A DNA stretch of 64,000 bases from Oxyruncus cristatus (Eukaryota; Chordata; Aves; Passeriformes; Cotingidae), in assembly GCA_013399855.1 (NCBI GenBank), contig VXAY01002466.1, positions 43,054 to 107,053 on the forward strand, written 5' to 3'. The notes below the pieces were generated by a model. The model ran no database searches. It saw only the letters and a program-made list of their open reading frames with translations, and was not told the origin of the DNA. The translations under genes were made by a program, and so were the position numbers. Shown one piece after another: positions 32,701 through 45,440 of this stretch. How positions within the stretch are numbered: the stretch's first letter is position 1; every line of letters begins with the position of its first letter.

Positions 32701-35274
32701 TATAGGAACTACCTTTATGCTGAATGAACACAGGGTTTGAATAAAGGCAAATTATTCATGCAGTACAGGGTTTAAGAGCTTGTGACATTTTGACAATAAA
32801 TTTACTTCATTGAGCTGTTCTACTTTTAGGACAGAGTAAGTGGATTTATTCCATGTAATATGTCTTCAGGCAAAAGGATCATTTTTGCATCATACAGTTG
32901 AACAAGTGTTTCAAGGACATAATATGCAGAAACAGACTAATCATAACTTCTGGGAAAATAAAAGGCATTTCAGAGATTTAAGCAGATCAGTCAAGTTTTT
33001 ATCATCAGCTTAACAACCACCTAAAGTATTTCTAAAGGTTCTTAACTGAACCTGGAGATATTATAGGCATTATCTTTGTAGAAATTATCAAGGTATTCAC
33101 TGGTAGTCCAGCGAGTTCTAATTGTATTTCCAAGATGTTACCCGTATAGTTCAGGAATTACCTGTCTACCTATTGCCATTATGGAATATTGCCATTAAAG
33201 CTTTCATTACAGAATTACAGAGAATGTTTGCAGCACAACTTTTTGATATTATATATATTTTCCTTTTAGCAGAAAAGCTATTTGCAGAGGCTGAAGCAAA
33301 GTATGACAATAGTCCTAATTTAGTGAGAAACTGTTTGTAAACTATCTTAAAAAGCCTAATTAGAAAAATCTTTGCAGATCCTTTTTTTTTTTGTTGTTCT
33401 CAAGGATTTCTACTGAAATGCATAATTAGACATTCCACTTCTGGAATACTAACAGCAGTATATGTATGCACTTAAGCAGGGTGGACTGGATCCGTCTTGC
33501 CAATACCTGCTGAAAATCATTTGAACACGCTGATGGCTCTTTGTGGATTTGTAAGACACAAACAATAAAATTACTATGTTTAAGCTGTGCAGAAATAGGA
33601 AGGTGGGGCTTTTTGGATTTAAAAAACTGTTCTCACAAGGATTGGCAAAATGTCAAGGGTATAAGTATTAGTCAGGCAGGGTCTGTATGCCATGAAGATG
33701 TTCAGGGTTGTTGGGTGATTTGTATTTTCCTTTTTAGCATTGGTTTGTCAGAAAAAGTGAGTCAGGCCTGAATGTAATTTTTAAGTAAGTCCTTCACATT
33801 GTGTCTGCTTGCCTTTGGTTACTCTCCCTTTTATAAAATACTCCCAGTTCTTTAGAAGCAGTTAACACACTTCCATCTGCTCCAAAGTCCTATTAAATAT
33901 TTAATAAGTCTTTCAAAAATTGCATGCAGGTGGATTATGTTGAAAGATCTTTAAGATACAGTGTATTTTAGTTTGTGGTATGTTGCACACCATTCCTTCA
34001 TGGTCACTGGCAGTAACTGTGATGTTGAAGAAGAAGGTGCAAGAAGTTTGAGTGTGTCTTTTCTCATGTAATTTTTAGATCCTAATAAAAGGTAAAAGAA
34101 TATAAGAATCCTCAGACATGAGCTATGTTTGAATCATTTTCTAGTTATTCAGCTTTTTGAAATCTTTCGCAGAGAACATACAGCAGTCTACAGTAAACTC
34201 ATATATGCTTCTCATTGACAAAAAAATACTAACTTCTAAAATAAATGTTTATATTTTTTTAATACATAGATCCACCTTCTGAATGTAAAGGCTATGGTGT
34301 GTACCTCCTTACACAGTCAAATTAAAAAAAAAAAATTTCCCCATTATTCAATAAAAATTCTAAAGCAGAAGCAACAAGGGCTAATTGCAGACTATGACAC
34401 TAGTGCTGGCAGGTCCTTCCAGCAGACTGTTTCGTTGTTGTGGAGCCCTAATTTGCTATTAGTGTGTTTTGCTATTAGCAATCCTTCCTTCTGGTTTTCA
34501 GAATATGCTAATTATTTCCAGTAGATGAACACCATACTGCTGCATTTTGTTTGCAGAATTTGTTTTGGATAGATTTTTATTTTGTTTACAGCAGCAGCAC
34601 ATCTATTCTGATGCAGGTGAAGAAGAGTATGTGAGCTTTGAAACTGGCTTTAGTTACACCAAGGCTTGAGCCAGGCTGAAGCGTGGTTCCTGCCCTGCTC
34701 CCACCCATATATTTGTTACTTAGTTTGGCTTTCTGAGGTGCTTTTTTCTGGCTCTGGGGTAGCAGAAAAGTGTCCTGCTGGTTCATCCATAAAACTTTCT
34801 GAAACACATTTGTGGCACGCAGTACATTAATCTGCTAAACTTCTGCATAATGAATACCTGTGCAATGGCAAGTGTGTGTGATTTTAAGTGCCAATGTGAA
34901 CTTTTCAGGTGTTTCGTTTGCCCTCCTTCTCCCCTCTCCAATATTACTATTCTTAAGATTAACCTTTTAGGTTAAAAAGGTTTCCTTTTACACAGAGTTG
35001 GTTTAATTCTTACAGTGCTTCAGTCATTGGCCTTCTGCCCAAAAAGTAAGTGAACTGTTTTAAAAAAGAGTTTGAGTCTCTTTCATGTACAGGTTTCTGT
35101 GTGCATTTAGGTGAATTAAGTAATAGTGAGAATGTCCTGCAGCTCCTCTCAATTCTTGGTTAGATTTGATGCTGCTTCATGAAAAGTAGCCCTGTCTGAT
35201 TCAAACATCTGAAAATGAAAGTTCCGGCAGGTAGCTTGAAGATACTGTGAGTTTTTGCTTTGTGGTTTGTTGTA
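29736..35274. other. Unique DNA, no gene recognised
   Basis: No repeat family is recognised. A weak exon-like stretch lies at 33270-33322: acceptor-like TTTTCCTTTTAG, 53 nt, then GTGAGA (see findings). T-runs are near 31882-31893 and 33382-33392. Confidence 0.45.
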
Positions 35275-36310
35275 ACCCTGTTCAGCCTTTTCCTGTCCAA
35301 ATCAAAGAAATTCTCAGCTCTTTAAATCTCTGCTTATAAGGCAGCTGGTTTTCTTTTTATGTTCTCCAATTCTCCTACCTTCCCTTTGAGATGCAAAGAT
35401 TGGAATGACATACAGCACTCAGGATGTGGGTTCATCAGTGTTTGTTACAAGAACGAACAGATCACCTTGTCATCAATGACATTCTTGATGAAGCCAAACT
35501 TTTTCTTGATTTCTGAAGTGCCCTTGCACTCTGAGCTGATGTTTTCAGAGAACTTTCAAGGTTGACCCTGAGATCTTGTTCCTGAGTTAAAATGCCAGTT
35601 CTGTGTTGTTTCTCCTTGCTGGAGCCTTACACCTACCACACCCCTTCTAGAGTTCTTTGCAGTGGGGACAGCAATTGACTACCTTTAAAGAGCTCAGCAT
35701 GACCTGCAGCTTGGAGATTTCATAGTTGCTTCTCCTTTCCATACCAGTGAAAGGGAAGTGGTATAGAGCTGTAACCAGCACCAAGCCTGCTTTTGCTATT
35801 TTTCCATCCTGAAAATTACACCTAACCGCTATAATTTGTTTCCTCTGTTGTAACTGTCTCCCTGTTGCTAAAATGACCTCTTCTCCCATCCCACAGCAAT
35901 AGAATTTCTTTATGATGTTTCATGTAGAACCTTGTCACAGACCAGTTGAAAACCCAGGTCAGAATTTATTCACATGGTTATTGCTATCCTTCTGCAATTC
36001 CAAGAGGTTAATGAAGTAGAATTTGCCTTTACAAAAGCTACACTGTTGCCTCTCAAACAAAATTTTGTTCATCTCTGTGTTTATTAAGTAATCTTTTCTT
36101 TCCTAATTTTTTTTTCCTTTTTTTTTTTTTTTCTTTTTTAAAGACAGATTGCCATCTTCCCATGGGTGGGAGAAGTCATTCTGACTGGTCTGTCATGCTT
36201 GAACCCTTTTTATAGGTGAGAGTTACAATGGTAATCTGCCAGTCCACTGGCACAGTGGCTGTTTATAATGTGGGTTGCATACCTTGACCAGCAGTTCTGT
36301 AATTTTACAT
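35275..36310 (-). mobile_element. Ancient CR1/L3-like LINE fossil (~1 kb)
   Basis: The plus strand reads, in order, antisense blocks of an old CR1-clade RT: CAGCACTCAGGATGTGG, CTGATGTTTTCAGAGAACTT followed by GAGATCTTGTTCCTGAG, an interval around CAAAATTTTGTTCATCTCTG TGTTTATTAA, then ATCTGCCAGTCCACTGGCAC. The order matches the RT gene read backwards, which supports one element. It is riddled with indels, including a T-rich expansion at about 36107-36140. Like 24500-25140 it belongs to the older amniote-wide layer. The family comes from memory, and ends are approximate. Confidence 0.65.
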
Positions 36311-39300
36311 TTGAGTGCTGCAGGAACTCTCCAAATTTGTCTCAAAGAAAAAGGAAAGCTTGCTTTTCCATCTCAATTTTAGTATAAAATTATTTAATCA
36401 TTCTGTGATCTGTTAGAGAGAAGGGAAGGAGTCATTGCATTTCACAGTTTACCAGATTGTTTTGTTAATCATGCATTTATGTATTTGCCTTTAAATAAAA
36501 TTCCCCTGAAGTCCAAAGATCCCTTTTGAATTATGCTCTTTTAAAATTTTTGTATGACTGTGTGGACTGACTTGATTTGCAAAGCTACTTAAGAACGATT
36601 GCCGGTAAAAAACTTTACAAATAAAGAATTGAAACTAAGAACATTGTTATTATTATTGATTTTTATTTTCATATAACAGTAGACTGTTATTCATAGTGTA
36701 TTTGAATAATTTGGAAACTTTAGAGAAATCAAATTGACATGTGAAATTCACAAATGAGATAAGTATTTCTTTTTTTGGATGGAGTACATAAAAAATCTCT
36801 GGCAGAACAAGTGTGTCAACACTCAGCTGTGCTTTATTGCTAAAGATTTCTTCCTTGGATAAATAATGTTTTTGTGATTTATTGCATTTTCTAAGAAAAA
36901 AATATCTGTTTCAAATATAGTCATGTAGAAGGTTGAAGAAGACTAGATCCACATATATTAAAATTCAGTTTTAGGATAAAATGCTCCCAATTTCATGGAG
37001 GTTAAGTTCTCCTTGGAAGAACACAGCTATAATAAGCTACTGTAGTTGCTTTCCTTTTGGCACAAGTCAGGATGGATATTTTAACCAGTGGACTCTTTTT
37101 TTCTGCAGTCCTCCTGAACTGTGTAGCAGATGGCTCTGGAAACCTTCATGAATGTAGGAATAGCATGAATTTCTAGAAATTTTGAGACAGGAGGTTGGGT
37201 GAGGGCAAGATATTGATGACTGTGAGAAGATCTCCTGTGGAGATGCTTCAGGGTTTGTCGTGGGGCTCCAATGCCTTTTTTCCTCTTTTTCATAGATTAG
37301 AGTGCCCCACACATACCCTCCCTTAGCATCATGCAAGCGTACATGATCTACCCTAAACACATTTACCTGTTTCCTATTTGGGAAAGTCTATTTGCACATC
37401 AACTAAGTGACTATGACTTGTGCCTTGAACATTCTCTTCAGCTTTAAAAATCACAGATTTGTGTTCACTGTAGGAGACAAGGAGAATAAAGAAGAAGGTA
37501 ACTGAAAGATCTTAGTTGACTACAGAACTTTTAAAAGATTATGTAGAGGTTGAAGGATTCCTGACCCCAGTATGTGAGCTGGCATTTATTCCCACTATTA
37601 GGATAGGAAAAAAAAAGGCATCTCTCTTGTTGGTTTTTTTAAGGCTCTTTTTCATCCTTGGATAAATGCATGCAAACTTTCAGTCTTTTACTTTGATGTA
37701 ACATGAATTTCTATTTCTTTCTGACCTTGCAGCTGCTTAAGCGCTTGCCCTCTGCAAATTCATGCTCCAGGGTGATCCTTGTATCCATTAGCTCATCTAC
37801 TTCAGCGTACTTACTGTAGCTGGTGCTGCCTCCCACCAGGATAGTCTAGTCGGGATACTTTTGGGCCACCAACAGAATAGGGAATTGCCAAAATAAATGT
37901 TTTCCAGAAAGATTTCACACTCATATGTAAGGAAATAGACATTTTCCTAACTGTTGCTTTAGAGCTTAGATTTTTCTTCAAGGTTTGTAATGAAAATATT
38001 TCATGACCTGTTGACATATTCATATGGTGATTTTCAAAAGAGATGTTTCATTTACAAAATGGTCTTGGCAATGAGCTGGAATATCTGGGAAGTTGAACAA
38101 GACTGTTGACAGTCAAAATTAGAACTGAATCATAACTTCTATTAGCTTTGCAGCTGAGCCATTTTTAAAACTAACCAATCGAATTTGTTCTTGTGTTTTT
38201 GAGAGTTCAAGAGTGAGATGGATAGTCAGTGCTTACTCACAGTGATCATTGGGGTTGTGGAGGTAGTTACATGAATGGCAGGTTTTGGCTGAATTGGCTA
38301 GCTCTTAAATCCTGTGGCTGTACACACTAAAGAATGGCACAAAGAAAACGCTTGGCTTTTAAGAAAACCTCTTTCTTTCATTGCCTGTAAAGAAATAAAA
38401 CCTGTATGTTCCCTTATTCTGTTTTCCTTTTTATTCTTCATTTATTTTCTTATCACAATGGAGCAATTCCAGATTTTGTCTTATAACCCAGACTTCCAAG
38501 TTCATCAGGTGGTGGTGACTCGTTTCTGATGGTTCTAAAACTTCCGAATACCCTAGTAATTCTTCATAGTATTCAAGAAATGAGTACAACGGTTTATGTA
38601 CAATTGAACTGTAAATTCAATTCTGTTAGAGGGTCATATTTTTGTTTGATGCAAAATACCTTAAAAACTCTTGAGGTTTTAATTATACTTGCAGCCATTC
38701 AACATCATATAAACACAGCTGTTATCTTTTAAGAAGCACATCATTCACTGCAAGAGGTTGAACAGTGTTCTTTATAATAGTGGAAGCACTAGTTCAGCCT
38801 TTTAACAGTGTCACTCTCAGGGACATAATGCTTATTCCATGCAAGCAGTTGCAGAGTGAAACTTGGGAATCTGTTGATGAATCTAATGCTGATCACTGCA
38901 GTGATTACTTTTTTATATTGAAGTATTTCACAGAAGTGTGAGAAGCTTACACTGTGATATAAATTTGAAAACAGAGATGACTTTTAGAGGACAAAATGTT
39001 GATCCAATACCGTACAATTTTTTTTGGTTTAAAATTTAATATAGCCTCTAAATTGACTTTCACTGAGACAGTGAAAACTAGAATAGAGTTGTACCTGTGG
39101 CAAACAGGGAATTTAAAAATTGTATCTAATGTAACTGATAGATTTCTAGGCCTAAAATCTGAATATTTTCTTCAGATAATATAATGACACTTTGATACCA
39201 CTGTTAGGGTAATTGAGGATGGCTCAATTGAGGATGATAGAAATTATAGAGTTTTTAGAAATTGACAGCATTTTGGTTTACTAAACACATTAAATACACA

Positions 39301-39980
39301 TGCATACACTTGCATAGAAATGTTACAATTGAAATAAATTGAATAAAGTGAAATAAATTATAACCTTTGAGGACTAAAATATTTTGACAAATGTAATTCA
39401 TTCTTCTTACTTTCCTAGTACATTTAAAATGATATTTTGATACTCTTAGAGATTGCAAGTTTAAAAGTGTTAGTTTTCTCACATTAAGGAAGGGAACGTT
39501 ACATAAGAAGCTGAATGTACTCATTGGTCTGCATTCTTTTATCAGTTCTAAACTAAATCCAGTCAGGTTAGGTAGAAAAATTAATTTTTATTTTGTAAGA
39601 ATTTAATTTTTGCTGAAAAGTAAAATTTCATAACTTTACAAAATATAGTAGCAAATCTGTCAAAATGCTTTGAGTCTAAGTTGAAATATTCTGTTATTTT
39701 TTAATTTTTCTTTTCACAAATATTAATTTGAGGGTTTGTGTTCTTCGAAAGAATACCTGGTTAGGGGAAAGATTAGTCTGGATAATCTTTCCAAACTGAT
39801 TTTTTTCCCCCACAGCTTTCATTTAAATAAAGTTTTGCAACTTTCAATTTTTTGGTATGAGACTATCTTAAAAGAATATGTATTGTTATCTGCAGTCATT
39901 ACTCAGGGATGATGCTGGGAGACATTGCAGTATGTCGTGCCTTACCTTTGAAATCTGAGACTCTCACAGCTGCTGAATGT
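36311..39980. other. Unique DNA, no gene recognised
   Basis: No repeat or gene is recognised. At 37730-37860 the minus strand has one reading with ~40 fairly protein-like codons and an in-frame stop; I could not link it to any family. Confidence 0.45.
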
Positions 39981-40378
39981 AGGCTCACGGACTGGTTAGG
40001 CTTGGAAGGTGTGTTAAAGATCATCTAGTTCCAAACCTCTTGCCATGGGCAGGGACACCTTTCACTAAAGCAGGTTGTTCAAAGCCGCATCCAGCCTGGC
40101 TTTCAACACTGCCAGGGATGGGACATCCATGGCTTCTCTGAGCAACCTGTTCCAGCACCTTGGCACCACCCTCATAGTAAAGAATTTCTCTCTCGTATCT
40201 GATCTAAACCTACTCTCTTTCATTTTGAAGCTACCCCTTCTTGCCCTGTCAATACCTGCCCTTGGTAAAAAGTCTCTCTTCATCTTTCTTGTAGGCTCCC
40301 TTTAGGTCCTGGAAGGCTGCAATTAGGTCTCTCTAAAGCCTTCTCTTCTCGAGGCTGAACAGCCCCAACTCTCTTGTA
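39981..40378 (-). mobile_element. CR1 LINE 3' end
   Basis: Antisense CR1: GGCTTGGAAGGTGTGTTAAAG ATCATCTAG, CCATGGGCAGGGACACCTTT, CCTGTTCCAGCACCTTGGC, then CTTCTCTTCTCGAGGCTGAA. The tail octamers are eroded. The same subfamily layout (CCATGGGCAGG block) appears at 9488 and 51283. The copy has frameshifts and is dead. Confidence 0.9.
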
Positions 40379-43094
40379 GAGATCGCATAATTTCAAGATC
40401 ATACAGGATAATTTAACTGCATTTTAGCATTCTTTGAACAAGCAGAATGTCTTAATGTAGGGTTATGTACTTGCACAAAATAATTCAAAGTAACAGTACT
40501 TATGACCTGTCTTTGCTGAACTTGGTAACATAAAACCAGAGATAATGACAGTCTGTTAATGAACAATGTTTTTAGCATTTCTTAGGTTGTGAAGCTACAA
40601 ACTATGGCTTGTCCAAAACAACAAAGCGCTATACTAAATAAAGGAAGTAGTGCAATAACTAGCGTACTGAGCTATGGTCTGAATCTTTGTATTGTTTAGA
40701 TAAAGTACAATAATTCTTGCTCTCATTTCTATATTTTTCGACCAAGGACTCTATGCTTTCGCTTGGCTAAAGCCATTTCCGTACACTACAGAAATAACTT
40801 AAAGGAGATATCTAATCTTCAATTTATTCCCTATTTAGGTTAATTTAAGCTAATAATGGTGTATTCTCCCTTGGCTGAGTTTTCACTTTAGTAAAAGTGA
40901 AAACTATTCCGGTAGTACAATATAATATCCCAGTCAGAGGAGAAATAGAAATGTTCTTTTTCTGGTTTTGACAAGTCCACATAAAAAAATCATGAGTTGT
41001 TCAAACTTAGCCTCATGGGATGCAATGATCTGATTTTTTTTTAATGTTTGTAAATTTTCTAGAACAAGATCAGTCTCTTGGTTGTGGTTTGCATGCCATA
41101 TAATGGTTCGAAGACACAAAAGGTTATCACCCCGTAAATAGTAAATTGATAAAAAAAAGTTTGAGATAAGTGATATTTACTTATTTATAAATTACAGACC
41201 AGAGAGAAATTTCCTTATTCGTTGTATTTGGTGGAGGTCTCCTGGACAAAATGACACCACCACCCCCAACAGTTTTTTGAGTGCTCCAGTAAAAATGATG
41301 TGGTATTACCATGAGTATTTTTGTTGGCATGAAAATTAAAAACAATGAGTGCTGAATAAACTGATATTCTCTTAAAAAGAAACCCATTATCTAGTTTAAA
41401 AGAGAAAAGTCCTCCTGTAAGCACTTAAAGAAATTTAGATTAATATAATCAGTGGCAGTGTAAAGGGTTTTCTTTCACTGATTATTTTTTAAGTTTCAGT
41501 TGTTCAGTAAAAAGAATGATACATAGTAGTTCACAAAACAAACAAACAAACAAAAAACAAAAACAAACCAACCAAAACCCAACTGTTTGAGACTCCTGAA
41601 CAGGTTTAACTCTGTTTAAAGAAATTATAACTTTTTTTATTTAATTTTGCTGGAGTTCTGGTTATTCATGGAGCCTTATCTGCCATATTGTTTTGCATTA
41701 TTTCAGTGGTATTTTAAGCTGATGTTAAGGTGATGACATATACACTAGAGCTTACTTGGCTGTGTTTTGAAGTCCTGGAAAGCATCCAACTATTTTCCTT
41801 TAGGCAGTCTCTTGGCATTAAAGCAAGAATATGCTATACTGCTATAATACTGTTATAGAGAGAACTCAGAGAACACTCTTTTTTCTCCTATTTTATGATC
41901 CCAAAGTATTTTCAAATAACTTCTTTTGTTTTTTGTTTAAAGCGTATCCTCAGTAAGGGATGATGGAAAAAGAGGTATTTTGACTACATGAGATTATCAT
42001 GTATTGTCTGTAAAACAGGTTGGTGGATTCAACCTGTTTTGTGGCAAACAGGCGGGTCTATTACAAAAACAACCTTCCTCCATCTAATACTAATTGAAAC
42101 TCACGTTGTTGTATGTTTAAGAAAAAATGCCAAGGATTAAGTTGGCATGAAGCCTCAACTAACCTTTTCCTCTCTAACAGGCACATAAAAAAACTGTTCC
42201 AGTTTCATGAAAGAGCTGAAATTATTCTTTCTAGTAATACTTGTTGAAGTATTATATTTATGTACACACCTAAAGCAAAACAAGAAGCCTAAGTAAATAT
42301 TATTCCTTACTGTTTTCTGTAAATTCAAGTGTAGGACATAAGTGCAATTTGAGCTCAGCAGTGCTTTTTAAAACTTAAGTGTAACTTATTTTGCAAAATA
42401 ATTTTCATTTCACGTATGGAAAATTAATTTAGCAGCATTAGATGATCCCGAAGCATTTATGTTGGCTCAGGAATACATACCTAAAAGTTTTCAAGACATG
42501 TCTTTGGTAGATAATAATTAAAAATAATTTTCATTACATAAAATGCAGTGCAGAGAAAGTATTGGCTGAACTGACTGAAGCTGTCCTTCTCCTTGATAAA
42601 GTAACAAACATCTATTTCTTCTATAAAAGAGAGAAAGAATAGAACTAATGGAAAAACAATCAAATGGCAGTAATGAGATGTGAATTCAGTGAGAGCTTTG
42701 AAGTGAATGTGCTTGAATTTTCTCCTACAATGAATTCCTCAAAGACTCTTTAAACTTAAAAATGCAATTAAAAATAGATCAAATAAATTCACCTTTATAA
42801 ATGGACAAAAAGACAACTTACTGCAAAATACTTCAGTAAGAGCAGAAACAAACAGAAGATTTATATTATCAGTTCTTTCTCAATTACTTCAGTACTTACA
42901 GACCTTAACTGCTTCCAGCCAGTTCAGTGGTAACAAACTCACTTTGGTTCCAAGGAAATGCTTCTTTCTACCACCTCAGAGATACCATGCCATTTCTCAA
43001 ACTTGCATTACTTTTGTTGTGCTTAGCCTCTCAAAGAAGAAATGATCATTTTTCCACTGGTGGATCTTCCTTCCTTTTTCTTTTTAAATAATAT
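40379..43094. other. Unique DNA; (CAAA)n tract
   Basis: No gene is recognised. A (CAAA)n low-complexity tract is listed at 41533-41580. Confidence 0.5.
41533..41580. repeat. (CAAA)n microsatellite
   Basis: Irregular CAAA/CAAAAA/CCAA units (ACAAACAAACAAACAAAAAA and on). Confidence 0.85.
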
Positions 43095-43510
43095 AAGCTT
43101 CGAAGGAGCTTTCAGAGGATGTGGATAGAACATCAATACTCAGTGCCTTCTTTGCCTCAGTCTTCTCCAACATGGTCTGCCTGATCCACCTGACTGCCTT
43201 TTATGAGCAGTAAAAAGGGTGGATTTATGAATAATGTGAGGACACTGGATGTTGTTTGCATTATCTGTAGCGAAGCTTTGGACATGGTCTACCACAATAT
43301 TCTTGGATTTATTTCAGGACAACAAAGCTTGGGTTGGTGGATGAGTAAAATGCTGTTTGGATGGTCATGTTGAGAGGGTTGGACACTTCCTGGAGGCAGA
43401 TAGCAAGGCGCATTCCACACGGTCTGCCATGGAACCTCTTCTGTAACCAGGAGGAGGAGATGGAGGGCAGATTTGTCAGGTTTGCAGATGACTTCAGACT
43501 GCGATGACCA
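43095..43510 (+). mobile_element. CR1 LINE, internal RT region, decayed
   Basis: Sense CR1 fragment without a 3' end. Translated blocks are: L-S-A-F-F-A-S-V-F-S-N near 43135-43170; E-A-L-D-M-V-Y-H-N-I-L (about 43270-43302), corresponding to the conserved S-K-A-F-D-x-V-S-H-N motif; and F-A-D-D-F-R-L with the FADD catalytic box at 43481-43492. The spacing between the first two blocks is shorter than in intact CR1, so there is an internal deletion. Frameshifts are present. Confidence 0.78.
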
Positions 43511-45440
43511 CTCTGCCACCGAGTTATGTGTGCTTTCCTAGATTATTTCTCTTAATTTTTGAAAGGCATATAAATGAAGAATACAAGATAGCAATGTTTA
43601 TGAGCTGAAAATGCTCTACATCTATTTCTTAAATGCTTCTAATTCAGTTGATTATATAGAACACATAATATCTAGCTTAATGTGTTTATCTTGGCTTTGT
43701 CCATTCAGCTTGTGAACTTGTGAACTGCAGCCATCATAAGTGAAAATTCAGGAAAGCAAGTTGTCTGTTGTTTTTGTCATGATCGATTTTACAGGGTTTT
43801 TTTTCTTTCTCTCCCCCGCCCACCTTGCACTCCAACTGATTTTGTCAGACTAACATAAAGCAGTGTTGTGATTTTGTCAGTTCTTCACATATTGATTAAC
43901 TCATTATTTGTGAAACTTTCTTGCCTGCCCCTAAGGAGTGTTTTGAGTAGAATTTAGTATTCATTAATCCTGAACATGCTAGGATTAAGTTGATTTTTAA
44001 ATTAATGGCCTTATTGTTTCTGGTAATTTGAGAAATCTCATAAACTGATAACATCTTAGAAATTTCTTTTGGTGTTGCAATGTTTCTATTTGCTATTCTT
44101 GTTGAAGCTGAAATGAAAGAGAGGTTATCAGAACAGTTAGCAATGATTATTCGGGAGAACAAAGTGCATCATCTTTGAAGATGTGTGTTGAAAATTCAGA
44201 ACACAGTATTAAATATATCTCTATTTTTGCTTAAGAATGTTTTAGCAATAAACAGCCTCGTGTACAAATAACTTTCCAAGGAAACTTGCCTAACATTAGT
44301 TGACCTTGGTTTAATATTCAGCTATCAGACACATGGCAATTGGACAGGTTCCCATTGTTATGAACACCCCTAAATGAAATGCCCCTCATTACTCATGATC
44401 CAAGTAGTATGTATAAAAAGGCAAAACAGCCAGCTCTCTATCTGTGATCACCTTTAATGGGGGCAAAGGGGAATACTCTGGAGCCACGAAAGTTGAAAGC
44501 AGAGACAAACATAGAAACAGCTTGGTCAGAGACTAGTTTAATCACTTAATGGGGACATGATAATTTGATCCAGCTACACTTAACACTTAGGAATAGATGG
44601 GACTTCTGAAAACTGCACGTATTCCAAAGTGTAATAGTTTCAGATTCAAATGAGCTGAACTGCTTTCAACTGAATAATCATATAACTTTCTCTCATTCTT
44701 TTATATTTATTACTCAGACAAAAGAGTTGAATAGCAATTTTTCACAGACTGCCATCTAACTATAGTACCAACTATGCTAATATGGAGGGCTAAAGAGTTT
44801 GCACTAATGTATTTTTGGGGAGAGGATCTGCATCCTCTGCACAGTGATAATTAGATGGCAGAGATTTAGCATTAGATGTTCCACAGCCTTACAAAGATAG
44901 GAGGAATAAATAGCCGTTGTCTGCTACTTAGCTACGGTTTTCAGAACACAGAAACAAAATGTCTTTCACAGACTTGAACTCATTCTGCTCTTATTTTTGT
45001 GGTAGCAGTAGTGCAGTCTTATCTTAAGGGAGTTATTTTTAACAGAATTAATTTTTTTACCAGTGTCTTTTCTGGTGGTGAATGGCTCATAATTCTCATG
45101 TGATAGGATTACAAGCAAAATCATTGTTCCTACACAGTGCTTTCTGCTATTATTAAAGGAATTAGTTACTGCCATTAATTACTTTGCTGTTATTAGAGAT
45201 TCAGATCTGAATTTCTGATACTATCACCATGAATTTGTAAAATATTAAATCTATCATGAACATAGGCCTACATCTGTGCTCCTGTTAAAGGTTGTAAGCT
45301 CATAGAAGGATGCTATCCTGGGTTACATGAAAATTCTGGTATCCATCTTTTCTTTTTTCTAAATGTGCCTTTTTGGTTTTTTGGTGTTTTGCCTTTAAAG
45401 AAACTGAACTGCTAATGATTAATGACCCAAACATTAGATT
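43511..45440. other. Unique DNA, no gene recognised
   Basis: Nothing recognisable; only a few pyrimidine runs (about 43797-43815). Confidence 0.5.

Noticed and set aside
37730..37860. About 40 protein-like codons on the minus strand
   Set aside because: Contains an in-frame stop and is too short to distinguish from chance; no family recognised.
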